30,419 bases of DNA, taken from contig CAZUEO010000030.1 in the NCBI GenBank assembly GCA_964619675.1, positions 1 through 30,419 of the forward strand. The letters run 5' to 3'. Every line of letters begins with the position of its first letter. Position 1 is the first letter of the stretch. The notes beneath the pieces were generated by a model. It saw only the letters and a list, made by a program, of their open reading frames with translations. It had not been told where the DNA came from and searched no databases. The position numbers were made by a program, and so were the translations under genes. Origin of the DNA: JAPLMW01 sp964619675. Its GTDB lineage: Bacteria; Planctomycetota; Phycisphaerae; Sedimentisphaerales; UBA12454. This document shows positions 29,542 to 30,419 of this stretch, piece after piece.

Positions 29542-30149
29542 TTGAGTTTGTATTTGTTCAAATCCTCGTTCAATAAAAAAGTCCTGAAGGGTTCGTATTT
29601 AAAAATCTCAAAATTCAGCGGCGCATATTCCTCATCGCCAGAGAGCAAAACAAACTTATCGTGAGCGTAAGCCGCTAAAATACGATGCTCGGGACAGTCG
29701 GCAGCATAAAAAGAATATGATTTGCCATTCCTGTCGTAAAATTGAACTTTGCAATAACTTCTGCCGGTTTTCTTTGTATAAACGCAAACGCCTGCAAAGC
29801 CTGAACTGCTTCCGGCTTTTCTGTTGAGGCCGTTTTGCCTGTGATTGGCGATTCGCAGGTTCTCTCTGCGATTGTCAAGCCTGTCGCTATTAACGTGGTC
29901 AACAACCATTCCCAGAGGCGGGTTCATAATGAAACGAGATAACGGCACATACCTTTGCGGATTACCTTTGATTACAATATTAACGTATTGTCCGCCAGAG
30001 AAGCGCAGATAAGTTATATCGCCGACATACTTTTTGTATGGGCGAGAAGAACGAACGTTAAAAATCTGATAGTAAATATCAGGGTCAACTTTAACGGTCC
30101 GGCCTGCAATCGTGAAAGTTAAATAAGCCATCGCACTTTGTGAATACAT
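29499..30149 (-). CDS. HNH endonuclease with AP2-type DNA-binding domain
   Basis: This 216-residue protein has the homing-endonuclease layout. An N-terminal region (about 1-70) precedes the HNH motif LSRFIMNPPLGMVVDHVNSD / RLDNRRENLRIANHRQNGLN (about 77-117), with the central DHVNSDRLDNRRENL. An AP2/ERF-like sheet follows (about 120-165: GFAGVCVYTKKTGRSYCKVQ, FYDRNGKSYSFY). A HILAAYAHDKFVLLSGD-type helix ends the domain. The C-terminal VISTRVEKSF and the stop are read from the dispersed repeat. No intron or intein is seen around it, so it is probably a free-standing element. The ATG at 30149 has AAGGAG with 8-nt spacing. Confidence 0.88.
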   Translation of the reverse strand: MYSQSAMAYLTFTIAGRTVKVDPDIYYQIFNVRSSRPYKKYVGDITYLRFSGGQYVNIVIKGNPQRYVPLSRFIMNPPLGMVVDHVNSDRLDNRRENLRIANHRQNGLNRKAGSSSGFAGVCVYTKKTGRSYCKVQFYDRNGKSYSFYAADCPEHRILAAYAHDKFVLLSGDEEYAPLNFEIFKYEPFRTFLLNEDLNKYKLKPAPVISTRVEKSF

Positions 30150-30419
30150 ACAAGTATCTCCTTGAAAAAAGATTAAAGATATAAAAAGGTGAGATTCCCT
30201 TATGTTCAGGGTTGACTGTTTACAGTTTACAGTATTCGGGAAAACGTAAACTCTTTAATGCAGGCATTTTATGCGAATAAATGCCTATAAATTCACTAAT
30301 TGTCAAATAACAGGGGTATTTTACCATATTTTTAACAAAAATCAAGTAAAAAATTGTAAAAATTCAAAGTTTTAGAAGAGCCAGATTCCGCTTGTCTGGC
30401 AGCGATATTTCAATAGAAT
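30150..30419. repeat. Gene-free upstream region of the HNH gene with heptamers and a hairpin
   Basis: Five heptamers (TGACTGT, TTACAGT, TTACAGT and neighbours) occupy 30199-30233. AGGCATTT (30262-30269) pairs with AAATGCCT (30279-30286) over a 9-nt loop. A TTGACA on the minus strand (about 30300-30305) could start the HNH transcript, but no good -10 follows. GCCAGA...TCTGGC (30380-30400) is a further small hairpin. No gene is seen. Confidence 0.5.

Noticed and set aside
29499..30419. A group I intron or intein hosting the HNH-AP2 endonuclease
   Set aside because: No split host gene, intron core or self-splicing motif is visible on either side; the gene has its own ribosome binding site.

Overview
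The window is about 30 kb of bacterial chromosome of moderate GC. The sequence suggests a planctomycete of the Phycisphaerae / Sedimentisphaerales kind. The reasons are a formylglycine-generating-enzyme-like secreted protein with a C-terminal PEP-CTERM sorting tail, a large GT-C-like membrane protein of a type I associate with planctomycetes, lipid A/LPS-type sugar genes, several lipoproteins, and long repeat-filled intergenic regions. The taxonomic call is inference from gene content, not from a marker alignment.

Region 1 (1-5.5 kb, all minus strand): tilS, a TPR-like lipoprotein, ispD, a secreted TPR protein, a corrinoid adenosyltransferase, mscL and a small four-helix membrane protein. Region 2 (5.5-11.1 kb): carB with a clear promoter and Shine-Dalgarno, a DUF456 membrane protein convergent with an MgtC/SapB family protein, and a class I aspartate-type aminotransferase divergent from it. 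Region 3 (11.1-18.9 kb, mostly plus strand): an envelope block with a large GT-C-like membrane protein, a GT2 polyprenyl-type glycosyltransferase, alanine racemase, a convergent Nudix hydrolase, then a tightly coupled Kdo/WaaP-family kinase, GT9 heptosyltransferase and DUF2062 membrane protein. The genes of this block plausibly cooperate in cell-wall and outer-membrane glycan synthesis.

Region 4 (18.9-30.4 kb) is different: genes are sparse and separated by long repetitive spacers. Genes here are a two-domain retropepsin-like lipoprotein, a DUF2007/zinc-ribbon protein, two or three uncharacterised proteins, ileS, the PEP-CTERM FGE-like protein, a RhuM-family pseudogene and an HNH-AP2 endonuclease. 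The spacers are built from degenerate tandem repeats with a 7-bp period (many unrelated heptamer words) plus longer dispersed modules.

The main result of the hunt is in region 4. ileS, with its own consensus promoter, sits exactly between two near-identical inverted copies of a roughly 200-bp repeat. Further repeat pairs are arranged outside it so that every repeat left of ileS is in plus orientation and every related repeat to the right is in minus orientation. The two arms around ileS differ by exact 7-bp units, and a 39-nt hairpin is present in the two left copies of a dispersed module but cleanly absent from the two right copies. This looks like an actively evolving, possibly inversion-prone repeat system around an essential gene. 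No transposase, CRISPR array, tRNA or rRNA gene was found.
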